DNA of 14,789 bases from DATAFO01 sp046728015. GTDB lineage: Bacteria; Actinomycetota; Thermoleophilia; Solirubrobacterales; 70-9. The DNA lies in NCBI GenBank assembly GCA_046728015.1, contig JBKPDQ010000132.1, positions 1 to 14,789 on the forward strand, written 5' to 3'. The position numbers and the translations under genes are program-made. Below, piece by piece: positions 7,069 to 13,648 of this stretch (positions within the stretch are counted from its first letter, which is position 1; each line of letters starts with the position of its first letter). A model generated the notes under the pieces. It did no database searches and had not been told where the DNA came from. It saw only the letters and a program-made list of their open reading frames with translations.

Positions 7069-8160
7069 TCAGCGCCCTGCGGCCGCAAGCTCGGGAGCGC
7101 CCGGGGTATCCGCTTGCTCGAGCGCGTTGTAGACGGCCCAGCCGACGGCGACCATCGGAACCGCGAGGAACGCGCCGATGATCCCGAGCAGCTGGCTGCC
7201 GACGATCACCGCGGTGAGCGTGACGATCGGGTGCAGGTTCACCGTCTGCTGATAGACGAGCGGGGTGACGAACATGCTGTCGAGCTGCTGGCCGATCAGG
7301 ATCACCGCCGCCATCGCCACGGCACCGCCGGTGCCGACGGCGGCCAGCGTGACGAGCACGGTCACGACGCCCGAGACCCAGGCGCCGAGGATCGGGATAA
7401 AGAGCGCGACGAAGGTCAACAGCGCAAGCGTGCCGACATGCGGGGTGCCGATCACGAGCATGCCGAGCGTGATCACCACCGTGTCGATCAGCGCGATCAG
7501 GCTGATGCCGCGGATGTAGCCGCTCGCGGCCTTCCACGCGGCGCTGCCGGCGATCGCGACCCTGCCGCGACCGCCAGCGCCGGCACGGTCCTGGATCCAG
7601 CGCCAGATGGCGTCGCCGCCGGTGACGATGTAGAGCAAGAACACGAACGCCAGCAGCGCGCCGCTCACGATCTGCGCGGCGAACGACAGCCCGCCGAGCG
7701 CACCGGTCAGCAGGCCGTTAGCGGCACTCTTCGCCGCCGGCAGGATGCTCTTGAGGAAATCGCGGATGTCCTGCTCGTGCTGGCGGACCCAGTCGTTGTT
7801 GGCCTGCAGCCAGCCGATCACCTCGTCGGCGCCCTCGCTGATGTCATCGCCGACGGCGCCGAGATTGCCGAACAACGCGTCCAGGAACACCCACGCCAGA
7901 CCGACCGCGATCAGCGCGACGCCGAGCATGCCCGCCGCGATCGCCACGCCGCGCGGGGCCCCGCGTCGCGTCGCCCAGTCGATCAGCGGCAGCAGCTGGG
8001 TGGCGATCAGCGCCGCCACGATCAACGGCACGGTCGCCGACCGGGCGTACCAGATCGCGCCGCCGATGAGCGCGACGGCGGCGGTGACCAGCAGCAGCTT
8101 CGCGCTCCAGCGCGCGATCTCGGTGCCGGCAGCGGCACGCCCCGGGATCTCAGCGGCCAT
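7069..8160 (-). CDS. AI-2E/PerM-family membrane transporter (UPF0118)
   Basis: 363 residues, the usual length for PF01594. The order is typical: two N-terminal helices (LLLVTAAVALIGGAIW and VPLIVAALIATQLLPLIDWATRRG), a third helix, a mostly helical soluble stretch (about 100-160) and a large C-terminal bundle. Conserved family segments include SGYIRGISLIALIDTVVITLGMLVIG, FIPILGAWVSGVVTVLVTL and LDSMFVTPLVYQQTVNLHPIVTL, which correspond to the family's RgI, IP-x-xG and NPxxVG-like motifs. Members are permeases linked variously to autoinducer-2 export, Na+/H+ exchange or alkali tolerance; the substrate here is unknown. ATG at 8160 has no clear Shine-Dalgarno. It follows the DUF7144-like gene by 60 bp on the same strand, so they are probably co-transcribed. 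Confidence 0.93.
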   Translation of the reverse strand: MAAEIPGRAAAGTEIARWSAKLLLVTAAVALIGGAIWYARSATVPLIVAALIATQLLPLIDWATRRGAPRGVAIAAGMLGVALIAVGLAWVFLDALFGNLGAVGDDISEGADEVIGWLQANNDWVRQHEQDIRDFLKSILPAAKSAANGLLTGALGGLSFAAQIVSGALLAFVFLLYIVTGGDAIWRWIQDRAGAGGRGRVAIAGSAAWKAASGYIRGISLIALIDTVVITLGMLVIGTPHVGTLALLTFVALFIPILGAWVSGVVTVLVTLAAVGTGGAVAMAAVILIGQQLDSMFVTPLVYQQTVNLHPIVTLTAVIVGSQLLGIIGAFLAVPMVAVGWAVYNALEQADTPGAPELAAAGR

Positions 8161-8220
8161 GACGCGCGTGGCTTCGAGCGGACATCACCGTCGCTTTCGG
8201 CTGGGTCCCAGTGACCGCCG

Positions 8221-8613
8221 TTATCGCGAGAACTCGTCGCTGTGCGTCAGCAACCCGTAAAGAATCAGAAAGTCGAGCGCGAGGACGGCGATCGCCCACA
8301 ACGGGAATACGAACATGACGAACACGGTCAGAAAGGCGCTCAACGAGGCGATGCCGACCCCCAGGCCCAGCCCCCAGCTGTTGCGCTGGAGGATCAGCAC
8401 ACCGGTGATCAGCTGCAGCACCCCGACGAGCAGCCAGAACCATCCCCAGGCCGTCAGGTCCACCCCGTAGAGCACCTCGCTGGCCTGCGCGGCGATCGTG
8501 TCATCGTCGGCCAGTGCACCGATTCCGCTCAACGCGTTGTAGCCGCCTGCGATCAGCGCCGCTACCCCCGCGAACGTGATCCAGCCGGAGCGCTTGGTGA
8601 GGTTATCGGCCAA
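8221..8613 (-). CDS. Small four-helix membrane protein, DUF7144-like
   Basis: 130 residues starting at TTG 8613-8611. This start is chosen over an upstream TTG at 8631 because a very strong ribosome site (GGAAGGAGA, 8619-8627) sits five bases before it. The upstream start would place that site inside the gene. The protein opens with a short polar stretch and then SGWITFAGVAALIAGGYNALSGI, typical of a small actinobacterial membrane family now called DUF7144. There are four helices (near 10-30, 55-75, 78-100 and 103-122) and no long loops. Function is unknown. It is the first gene of a likely two-gene unit with the AI-2E-family transporter. Confidence 0.88.
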   Translation of the reverse strand: MADNLTKRSGWITFAGVAALIAGGYNALSGIGALADDDTIAAQASEVLYGVDLTAWGWFWLLVGVLQLITGVLILQRNSWGLGLGVGIASLSAFLTVFVMFVFPLWAIAVLALDFLILYGLLTHSDEFSR

Positions 8614-8618
8614 CCTTA

Positions 8619-8627
8619 TCTCCTTCC
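8619..8627 (-). promoter_or_regulatory. Strong ribosome binding site deciding the TTG start
   Basis: The minus strand reads GGAAGGAGA, then five bases, then TTG GCC GAT. This is the best Shine-Dalgarno in the window and fixes the start of the DUF7144-like gene at an unusual TTG. Confidence 0.8.
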
Positions 8628-9439
8628 GCAATTAAGCCCGAGCGATTAGCGGCAACTGTACGACCGCGGTAGGACGTAAACATTGCAATCGGCAGGGGAC
8701 GGCATACACGCACGAAACCCCGGCACGTCGGCTGATCGAGCGCATCGCACGGCGGTCGGGCGCTGCCGCTGCTCGGACGACGGCAGCGCCCCTCCGCCAC
8801 CACGGCGGCGTAGTTCGCACGATCACCGCGGCGCCGTCAGACCGCTTCCCGTCTGGAGGACGACGAGTCCGGAGGCGCCTAGCGAGATTACTCAACAATC
8901 ATTGATCTAATCGGTCTGTTGAGAAATCTGGACCAATGTTCGGTCAAGCCCGCCTTCGGCGAAGCACGACGTCGGCCTGACCCGCGAGATGCCCGACAAC
9001 CTCATAACTGCGGCCATGGGCGCTCGCGGTCGACGCGGGCGCGGCCGTATTCTTCCCACACGACCAACGGTCCTGCCCACGCCGGAGGAGACCAGGCAGG
9101 CGATGACCGGGCAGTGGAGTCGATCCACCAGCTCGCTCTCCGCAACTACGGTACGAATCAGAATCAGCAGGCATGAAGCGCCACTGTCGGCGCCACAGCC
9201 GCCCCCGATGGACGCTTGGGACCCGACTCGCCCTTCCCCGAGACCCAGGACTCAAGGCCGCGTCGCTTGCGAGGAGGGACGGAGACGAGTCATCCACGGC
9301 CTTCGTTCTCGCGCCGGAGTACGCGGCCCTGTCCCACGCTAGTGGAGCCCAACGTCCGCCGGGCTTACCGCCACATGCCGGTGCCGCCGGTCGGGCGAGA
9401 GGCGGTCTCGCGGCGCCTGTCCGCTGCGGCCATGGCTAG
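8628..9439. other. Long stretch without a recognisable gene
   Basis: About 800 bases with several short overlapping frames on both strands, none showing family character, a good ribosome site or a convincing start. On the minus strand, just upstream of the DUF7144-like gene, GTTTAC (8676-8681) and TCGTAC (8658-8663) might form a weak stress-type promoter. A relatively AT-rich patch near 8885-8940 contains an inverted repeat. The part next to 9440 may be further debris of the SulP relic. Confidence 0.5.
8891..8923. repeat. Inverted repeat in an AT-rich patch
   Basis: CTCAACA (8891-8897) and TGTTGAG (8917-8923) are exact reverse complements separated by 19 bases. The surrounding 50 bases are clearly less GC-rich than the rest of the window. 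It could be a protein-binding site or the scar of an inserted element. Nothing nearby decides between these. Confidence 0.4.
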
Positions 9440-9976
9440 CGTCGACGGTGATCCCGAGCAGCTTCTCGAGCTGGCCGAAGATGACGATGACGGCCACGCC
9501 GTTGATGTAGCCGAGCAGCACGGGCTTGCCGAAGAAGTCGCCGATGAAGCCGAGGTGCAGGACGCCCGCGAGCACCAGGAGACCGCCGATGGCGATGGCG
9601 AGCCCCGCCGCCAGAACCGCGTAGAGCGCCGGATCGACCCCCCATCCACGGTGGCGAGCGGCGCGAGCGTCGGCCGCGGTCAGCGCGGACAGCGCCGCGT
9701 CGGGCCCGATGACGTGCTGACGCGAGGTCGCGAGCAGCCCGTACGCCGCGAGCGGGAACAGGGTCGCGTAGAGCCCGAACTGCACCGGACACCCGCCAGC
9801 TCGCCCATGGCGAGCGCGGACGGCACGGCGACCACGCCGACCGTGAACCCGGCGATCAGGTCGTACCTGGCGGCGGACCGGTCGTAGTGCAGGAGCGCGG
9901 CGAGACCCGGAGCGACCGCGGCCAGAGGCGGTGGCGTTCGCCGGCGGGGAGAGCCTCGGGGGACGGCGGGAGCCAT
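9440..9976 (-). pseudogene. Truncated, frameshifted SulP-family anion transporter
   Basis: The N-terminal frame (from ATG 9976, or upstream at 10015) reads DLIAGFTVGVVAVPSALAMG then ELAGV, the first helix of SulP/SLC26 permeases. At about 9780-9793 (GGTGTCCGGTGCAG on the minus strand) the homology jumps frame to PVQFGLYATLFPLAAYGLL, then QHVIGPDAALSALTAA. It goes on through FIGDFFGKPVLLGYINGVAV and FGQLEKLLGITVDA. Restoring one C (GTC CCG GTG) would join the two frames as GVPVQFG, so a one-base deletion is the likely cause. After VDA near 9445 the family match stops, although SulP proteins run to about 500 residues with a STAS domain. The sulfate/bicarbonate-type transporter therefore lost its second half as well as its frame. 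Confidence 0.85.
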
Positions 9977-10135
9977 CCGGGCGAGCGTCGTTCGCCATCG
10001 GCGTGCGGTCCTCACCCATTGGGGGGTGACGTAATGGCCGCCCGCTTCAACCGATTACGTAGCTCCTCTTGAAGTTCCCCCGCTTCGGTGGACACGGTGG
10101 TCTGCCCCTGAATTGAACAGAGCTGGGTTTCTTTA

Positions 10136-10152
10136 GAAGCTGTCTCAATACC
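10136..10152 (+). repeat. Left terminal inverted repeat of the IS5 element
   Basis: The first 12 bases (GAAGCTGTCTCA) match the right end exactly, followed by two mismatches and ACC. The preceding TTA (10133-10135) is the left target-site duplicate. Confidence 0.9.
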
Positions 10153-10192
10153 TCCGTGGGGAGGGGTTGCTGGGCGCGGCGGCGAATCCGGG

Positions 10193-11027
10193 TTGTGTCG
10201 ACATAACCGGCGACCGGGAGGTGTGGGTGTCGCTGTCGGTCTGGCAGATCCGCACGAGTTGTGGGAGGTGATCGAGCCGCTGTTGCCCGAGCACCGGCCA
10301 GACCCGCGAGGCGGCCGCCCACGCGTCGATGACCGCGTGTGCTTTGGCGCGATCATGTTCGTGCTGTTCACCGGGATCGCGTGGCGACATCTGCGGCGCG
10401 AGCTGGGCTGCTCGCCGGCCACGGCGCATCGGCGACTTGCGGAGTGGCAGCGCGCCGGCGTGTTCGCGGCCGTGCATCGCGAGCTGCTGCGCCGGCTCAA
10501 TCGGGCCGGGCGGATCGACTGGCAGACGGCGGTGATCGACCGCAGCCATATCCGCGCGCTTTTGGGCGCTTGGCACCGGGCCATCCCCGGTCGACCGTGC
10601 CCGCCGCGGCTCCAAGCACCACCTGCTGACCGACGCCAACGGCGTGCCGCTGGCGATCACGCTGACCGGCGGAAACCGCAACGACGTCACCCAGCTCTTG
10701 CCGCTGATCGACGGCGTCGAGCCGGTGCGCGGCAAGGTCGACCGGCCGCGGCAACGCGCCGAGCAGCTGCTGGCCGATCGCGGCTATGACCACGACAAGT
10801 ACCGCCGCGAACTCTGGAAGCGTGGCGTCAAGCCGGTGATCGCGCGCCGCGGAACCGAGCACGGGTCCGGGCTCGGCCGGCAGCGCTGGGTCGTGGAGCG
10901 CACGTTCGCATGGCTGCACAACCTGCGCCGCCTGCGGATCCGCTACGAGCGCGACGCGGAGCTGCACCTGGCCTTCATGCTGCTCGGCTGCGCGGTCGTC
11001 TGCCAGCGCATGCTGCGCTGGCCGTGA
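10193..11027 (+). pseudogene. IS5-family DDE transposase in two reading frames (tnpA)
   Basis: Frame one (10193-10789; TTG 10193 or GTG 10223 start) carries the DUF4096-type N-terminal DNA-binding part (LWEVIEPLLPEHRP, GIAWRHLRRELGCSPATAHR) and the first catalytic Asp (AVIDRSHIRA). The family match then moves to the +1 frame: GTGPSPVDRARRGSKHHLL, the second Asp (LLADRGYD) and the catalytic Glu (QRWVVERTFAWLHNLRRLR), ending at TGA 11025. The joined protein would be about 277 residues, normal for this family, with all DDE residues present. The switch point is near CTT TTG GGC (10559-10567); moving one base forward gives RALWALGTGPSP. This is either an inactivating one-base change or a recoding site. 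The stop is three bases from the convergent passenger gene. Confidence 0.85.
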
Positions 11028-11030
11028 CCC

Positions 11031-11486
11031 TCAATCGCGCGTGACGCGCCCGTATTGGTCGGGCATCCACCCCCCCCCCCAGATCGCGACCGGCCGCCGC
11101 GGCAGCGGCCCGGGCCCCCACTCCTGGCGCGGGTCGGCTTTCTCGGGCAGCACCCGACAGCGATGCCGCCAGTCGTCACCGAGATCGAACACGTAGCGGA
11201 ACTCATCGCCGGGCTTGACCTCGGAGGCGACCTTCAGCGCGTCGTGATCAAGCCACCCGTGCTCGCCCGGATCAACATCCGCAAACCCGACCTCACGCCC
11301 ATCAGGCAGCTCAAACACGTGCAGATGCGCGAAGTCCCACCGCGCGAACGCGACATCGATCGCCTCCGCGAACTGCGCGAAGGTATGGCCAGGCCCAACG
11401 ATGAAGATCTCCCCCGGCGGCGGATCGCACACGATGTCGCGACCGCCCTCAAGCTCCACCCAGATCCGCAGCCACGTCCGCGCCAC
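11031..11486 (-). CDS. IS passenger protein of the pRiA4b ORF-3 / IS1096 TnpR-like family
   Basis: 151 residues from GTG 11486, only 20 bp inside the right end of the IS. The family PF07929 is recognisable from WLRIWVELEG (5-14), the segment FARWDFAHLHVFEL (47-60), FRYVFDLGDDWRHRCRV (96-112) and the terminal pattern PVAIWGGGW-PDQYGR (132-147). This family is found on plasmids and as the second gene of IS1096. Its biochemical role is not established, and despite the name TnpR, resolvase activity has not been shown to my knowledge. It is intact, while the transposase beside it is frame-split. A run of 11 G in the coding strand encodes the GGG of IWGGGW, making this end of the gene prone to slippage. 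Confidence 0.88.
   Translation of the reverse strand: MARTWLRIWVELEGGRDIVCDPPPGEIFIVGPGHTFAQFAEAIDVAFARWDFAHLHVFELPDGREVGFADVDPGEHGWLDHDALKVASEVKPGDEFRYVFDLGDDWRHRCRVLPEKADPRQEWGPGPLPRRPVAIWGGGWMPDQYGRVTRD
11070..11080. repeat. Homopolymer of 11 C (11 G in the passenger gene)
   Basis: Eleven C bases on the plus strand lie inside the passenger gene near its 3' end. Read on the minus strand they give the second and third bases of TGG plus three GGG codons. Loss or gain of one base would replace the last dozen residues and run toward the transposase gene. Confidence 0.9.
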
Positions 11487-11505
11487 CGACCCGGCAGCCT
11501 ACGCA

Positions 11506-11522
11506 GGTTCTGAGACAGCTTC
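11506..11522 (-). repeat. Right terminal inverted repeat of the IS5 element
   Basis: Reads GAAGCTGTCTCAGAACC on the minus strand, matching the left end at 15 of 17 positions. It is followed by TTA (11523-11525), the right target-site duplicate. Confidence 0.9.
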
Positions 11523-11701
11523 TTAGTCCCTCCGCACGGGGGAAAACGATGTAACCCACGCTGGCGCTGCTCCGGGTGGCGGTCTTGCGGCGCCTCTTGG
11601 GGACGCCGCTGACGCGAAGTGGTCCGCGCCTGGTGTAGGAGCCCATGACTCGTCGCACCGCTCTCGGCTCCCGCGCGCGGACTGCATGGTGGCGATCTGC
11701 G

Positions 11702-13078
11702 TTAGGCGACGACGGTGTCGCGGCTCGCCGCCGTGAACTGGTCGGCGAGCCGTGCAGGGAGGGTGGCGAGCCCATGGCGGCTGGCGAGCCGGCGTTGCCG
11801 CGCGTAGCCGGGGTCCTCGGCGAGAGCCGCCGCGGCGGCGAGTTCGACGGTGCAGTCGAGCCCGTCGGCGAACGGCTCGCATGCCGCCAGCATTTCGTCG
11901 AGGATGTCACGGACGGGCCGTCGGACGCAGCTGCGGTGGTCGATCAGCTTCGCGTCGATGCCGTCGCGGGCAGCGAGGAAGCGGTTCTCCTCGAGTAGCT
12001 CCGACGCAACGGCCGGGTGCGCGGACGCCTGGGCGTGGCGTCGGACCAGACACTGGATGAGCGCGGCGAGCGCCGCTGCGTCCTGAACTCGCGACTGGGC
12101 GTCGAGGATGCGGACCTCGACGGTGCCGAGAGTCGGCCGTAGGCGCGCGTCCCACCACAGGAAGCTCGGCTCGGGTATCGCGCCGGAGCGTAGTAACGGC
12201 GCGACTGTGCGGACATACGCGTCATAGCTGCCGAAATAGCGGGGGATCCCGACCCGGGGGAACATGGAGAAGATCGGCGTTCGCACGGAGGCGAAGCCAG
12301 AGTCGGCGGCGCGCCAGTAGGGCGAGTTTGCCGAGAGCGCGAGCAGGACGGGCAGGTCGGCGCGCAGGCCGTCGAGCGCACGCACGGCCGCGTCCGCGTC
12401 GGGCACCGCGACGTGAACGTGCTGCGCCATCGTCGGTTCGCGGCGGGCGAGGGCCCGCATCGATGCCTCGATGTGTTGGTAACGGGCACCCGAGGTGATG
12501 GAGACCTTCGAGCGCGTGGCCAGCGGGTGGGTGCCGGCCGAGGCGGCGCGGAGCGCGAGACTCGTACGCAGGGTGTCGTCCACCGACCGACGCAGCATCT
12601 CGAGCTCCGCGGTCGCGTCGGCGACGGTGTGGTGCGCGGTGGTCTGGAGCTCGAGCACGCAGGCGTGCGTTTCGGCGGAGACGTTTGCGGCGACATCGGG
12701 CGGGACGCGTAGGAGCACGTCGTCGATGCGATTGGCCGCGGACCAGCCGCAGGGGTCGAGGAGCATGACCTCCTCCTCGATGCCGATGGTCCAGGGGCTC
12801 GCAGTGTCCGATCGGGTCCAGCGCGCCCAGTCCCGAGGGTCCTCGTCTGCGGTTGCCGTGGAGGGACGGTTGCCGGACATCTCGCGCAAGACGACGTCGC
12901 CGGAAGTGCGGTCCACGAGGACCGAGACCCAGCGCCGATCGCGCGGAGCCTCCGTGTCGCGGATCTGAATCTCCAGCAGGTCGCGGCGGACGTTCAGGCT
13001 CGCCTGCAGCGTGTCATCCATGTGAAGGATGCGATCGCCGCTGTCGGACCGCGCGGATGTCCATCCGTTGGACGCCAT
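11702..13078 (-). CDS. YbdK-like carboxylate-amine ligase (GCS2 family) with N-terminal extension
   Basis: 458 residues. From about residue 95 the protein is a glutamate-cysteine ligase type 2 homologue (PF04107): PWTIGIEEEVMLLD (the ATP/Mg-binding EEE strand), AETHACVLELQT, MAQHVHVAVPD, ALSANSPYWRAADSGFASVR and WDARLRPTLGTVEVRILDAQ. This enzyme class joins a carboxylate to an amine using ATP in the cytoplasm; E. coli YbdK has weak gamma-glutamyl-cysteine ligase activity. The substrate here is unknown. Residues 1-94 are extra compared with the roughly 370-residue YbdK proteins and contain a compact segment (LLEIQIRDTEAPRDRRWVSV, LVDRTSGDVVLREM) followed by a polar linker. The start codon shares its A with the stop of the upstream membrane-protein gene (TGATG), so translation is probably coupled. 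An alternative start within the extension (Met20) is possible. Confidence 0.9.
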   Translation of the reverse strand: MASNGWTSARSDSGDRILHMDDTLQASLNVRRDLLEIQIRDTEAPRDRRWVSVLVDRTSGDVVLREMSGNRPSTATADEDPRDWARWTRSDTASPWTIGIEEEVMLLDPCGWSAANRIDDVLLRVPPDVAANVSAETHACVLELQTTAHHTVADATAELEMLRRSVDDTLRTSLALRAASAGTHPLATRSKVSITSGARYQHIEASMRALARREPTMAQHVHVAVPDADAAVRALDGLRADLPVLLALSANSPYWRAADSGFASVRTPIFSMFPRVGIPRYFGSYDAYVRTVAPLLRSGAIPEPSFLWWDARLRPTLGTVEVRILDAQSRVQDAAALAALIQCLVRRHAQASAHPAVASELLEENRFLAARDGIDAKLIDHRSCVRRPVRDILDEMLAACEPFADGLDCTVELAAAAALAEDPGYARQRRLASRHGLATLPARLADQFTAASRDTVVA

Positions 13079-13461
13079 CACGCCACCGCCGGCTCGGGAC
13101 GACGCACGAGCCACGTCGATGCGATCAGGAACACCCCGACGATCACCGTCAGATACAGACCCCAGCCGGGGGCGATCAGCGCGCCCCACTCGTCGGCCTC
13201 GGCCTTGACCTGCTGGATGCGGACGATCGCGTACACGGTCTCGATCACGGCGAGTACGCCGATCGAGATCGACGCGAGGCGCATGTTGCGGCCGGTGAGG
13301 GCCGACAGGGCGACAAGGGCCACGCCGCCGAGCACGACGATGCTGATCTCGACGCTGGACGTCGGGCTGATGTTGATGGCGCCGAGGAAGGTGGCCCACG
13401 GGCCTAGGGCGCCGATGAGCAGGGCGAGGGTTCCAGCCCCCAGGGCGATACGGGTGTTCAT
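13078..13461 (-). CDS. Small four-helix membrane protein, unknown function
   Basis: 127 residues from ATG 13461, preceded by AAGGA with five bases of spacing, which supports this start over longer forms. Four predicted membrane helices lie near 5-24, 37-57, 63-84 and 97-119. The loop between helices 1 and 2 carries WATFLGAINISPTSS, and an acidic/basic stretch (RIQQVKAEADEWGALIAPGWG) lies before helix 4. This layout resembles small actinobacterial membrane proteins of unknown function; I assign no family. It is the first gene of the unit with the YbdK-like ligase (stop/start overlap TGATG) and is divergent from the tetR gene, which may control it. Confidence 0.85.
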   Translation of the reverse strand: MNTRIALGAGTLALLIGALGPWATFLGAINISPTSSVEISIVVLGGVALVALSALTGRNMRLASISIGVLAVIETVYAIVRIQQVKAEADEWGALIAPGWGLYLTVIVGVFLIASTWLVRRPEPAVA

Positions 13462-13497
13462 GTGTTCCTTGTCGGGACGTTGATTGGGATTGCAGTT

Positions 13498-13511
13498 GTG
13501 GCGAGCGCCAC
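13498..13511. repeat. Short palindrome upstream of the membrane-protein gene
   Basis: GTGGCG-AG-CGCCAC lies 37 bp upstream of ATG 13461, in the leader or promoter of the leftward operon. It could be an operator or a leader hairpin. It does not match the tetR-proximal repeats. Confidence 0.3.
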
Positions 13512-13589
13512 GCCCGGCTTGCCCTTCTCGGTGGTGCTCGGTGATGGTGGGGCCGAAGTCTTTGCACCCACCAGAAGGTCCGGGGACCC

Positions 13590-13631
13590 CTGTTGGCGAA
13601 ATGCTAACAGCGTCTTGACGGGTCGCCAACA
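13590..13631. promoter_or_regulatory. Inverted-repeat operator cluster in the tetR promoter
   Basis: CTGTTGGC-GAAAT-GCTAACAG (13590-13610) is a 21-bp imperfect palindrome with one mismatched pair. Its left half, TGTTGGCGA (13591-13599), is also repeated exactly in reverse as TCGCCAACA (13623-13631). Three half-sites of form TGTTRGC thus surround the -35 hexamer at 13615-13620. Binding here would block tetR transcription, the usual autorepression of this family. The leftward operon starts about 130-170 bp away and may share the control. Confidence 0.6.
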
Positions 13632-13642
13632 ACTATTAGACT
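13615..13642 (+). promoter_or_regulatory. tetR promoter, probably giving a leaderless mRNA
   Basis: TTGACG (13615-13620), a 16-base spacer, then TAGACT (13637-13642), which fits the actinobacterial -10 pattern TANNNT. Only six bases separate it from the ATG at 13649, so transcription should start at or next to the start codon. No Shine-Dalgarno precedes the ATG, which agrees with leaderless translation. Confidence 0.6.
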
Positions 13643-13648
13643 TCCGTT

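Larger units (their letters stand above)
10136..11522. mobile_element. IS5-family insertion sequence, 1387 bp, with a passenger gene
   Basis: The ends are 17-bp inverted repeats matching at 15 positions (GAAGCTGTCTCAATACC on the left, GAAGCTGTCTCAGAACC read inward from the right). They are flanked by the direct repeat TTA (10133-10135 and 11523-11525), a target duplication type used by IS5-family groups. Inside are a DDE transposase split over two frames (plus strand) and, converging on it with only three bases between the stop codons, a pRiA4b-ORF3/TnpR-like gene. The element sits in the gap between the SulP relic and the ligase operon. Matching target duplications and well-kept ends suggest a fairly recent insertion. 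Confidence 0.92.

Noticed and set aside
6685..8214. 509-aa plus-strand open frame
   Set aside because: Asp/Arg/His-rich antisense of the AI-2E-family gene. Only a small part near 6925-7000 belongs to the Usp relic.
9216..9887. 223-aa plus-strand frame opposite the SulP relic
   Set aside because: Antisense of recognisable SulP helices, with charged low-complexity content and no family signature.
10145..10967. Minus-strand frames across the transposase
   Set aside because: Antisense of the DDE transposase. The plus-strand frames carry all catalytic motifs.
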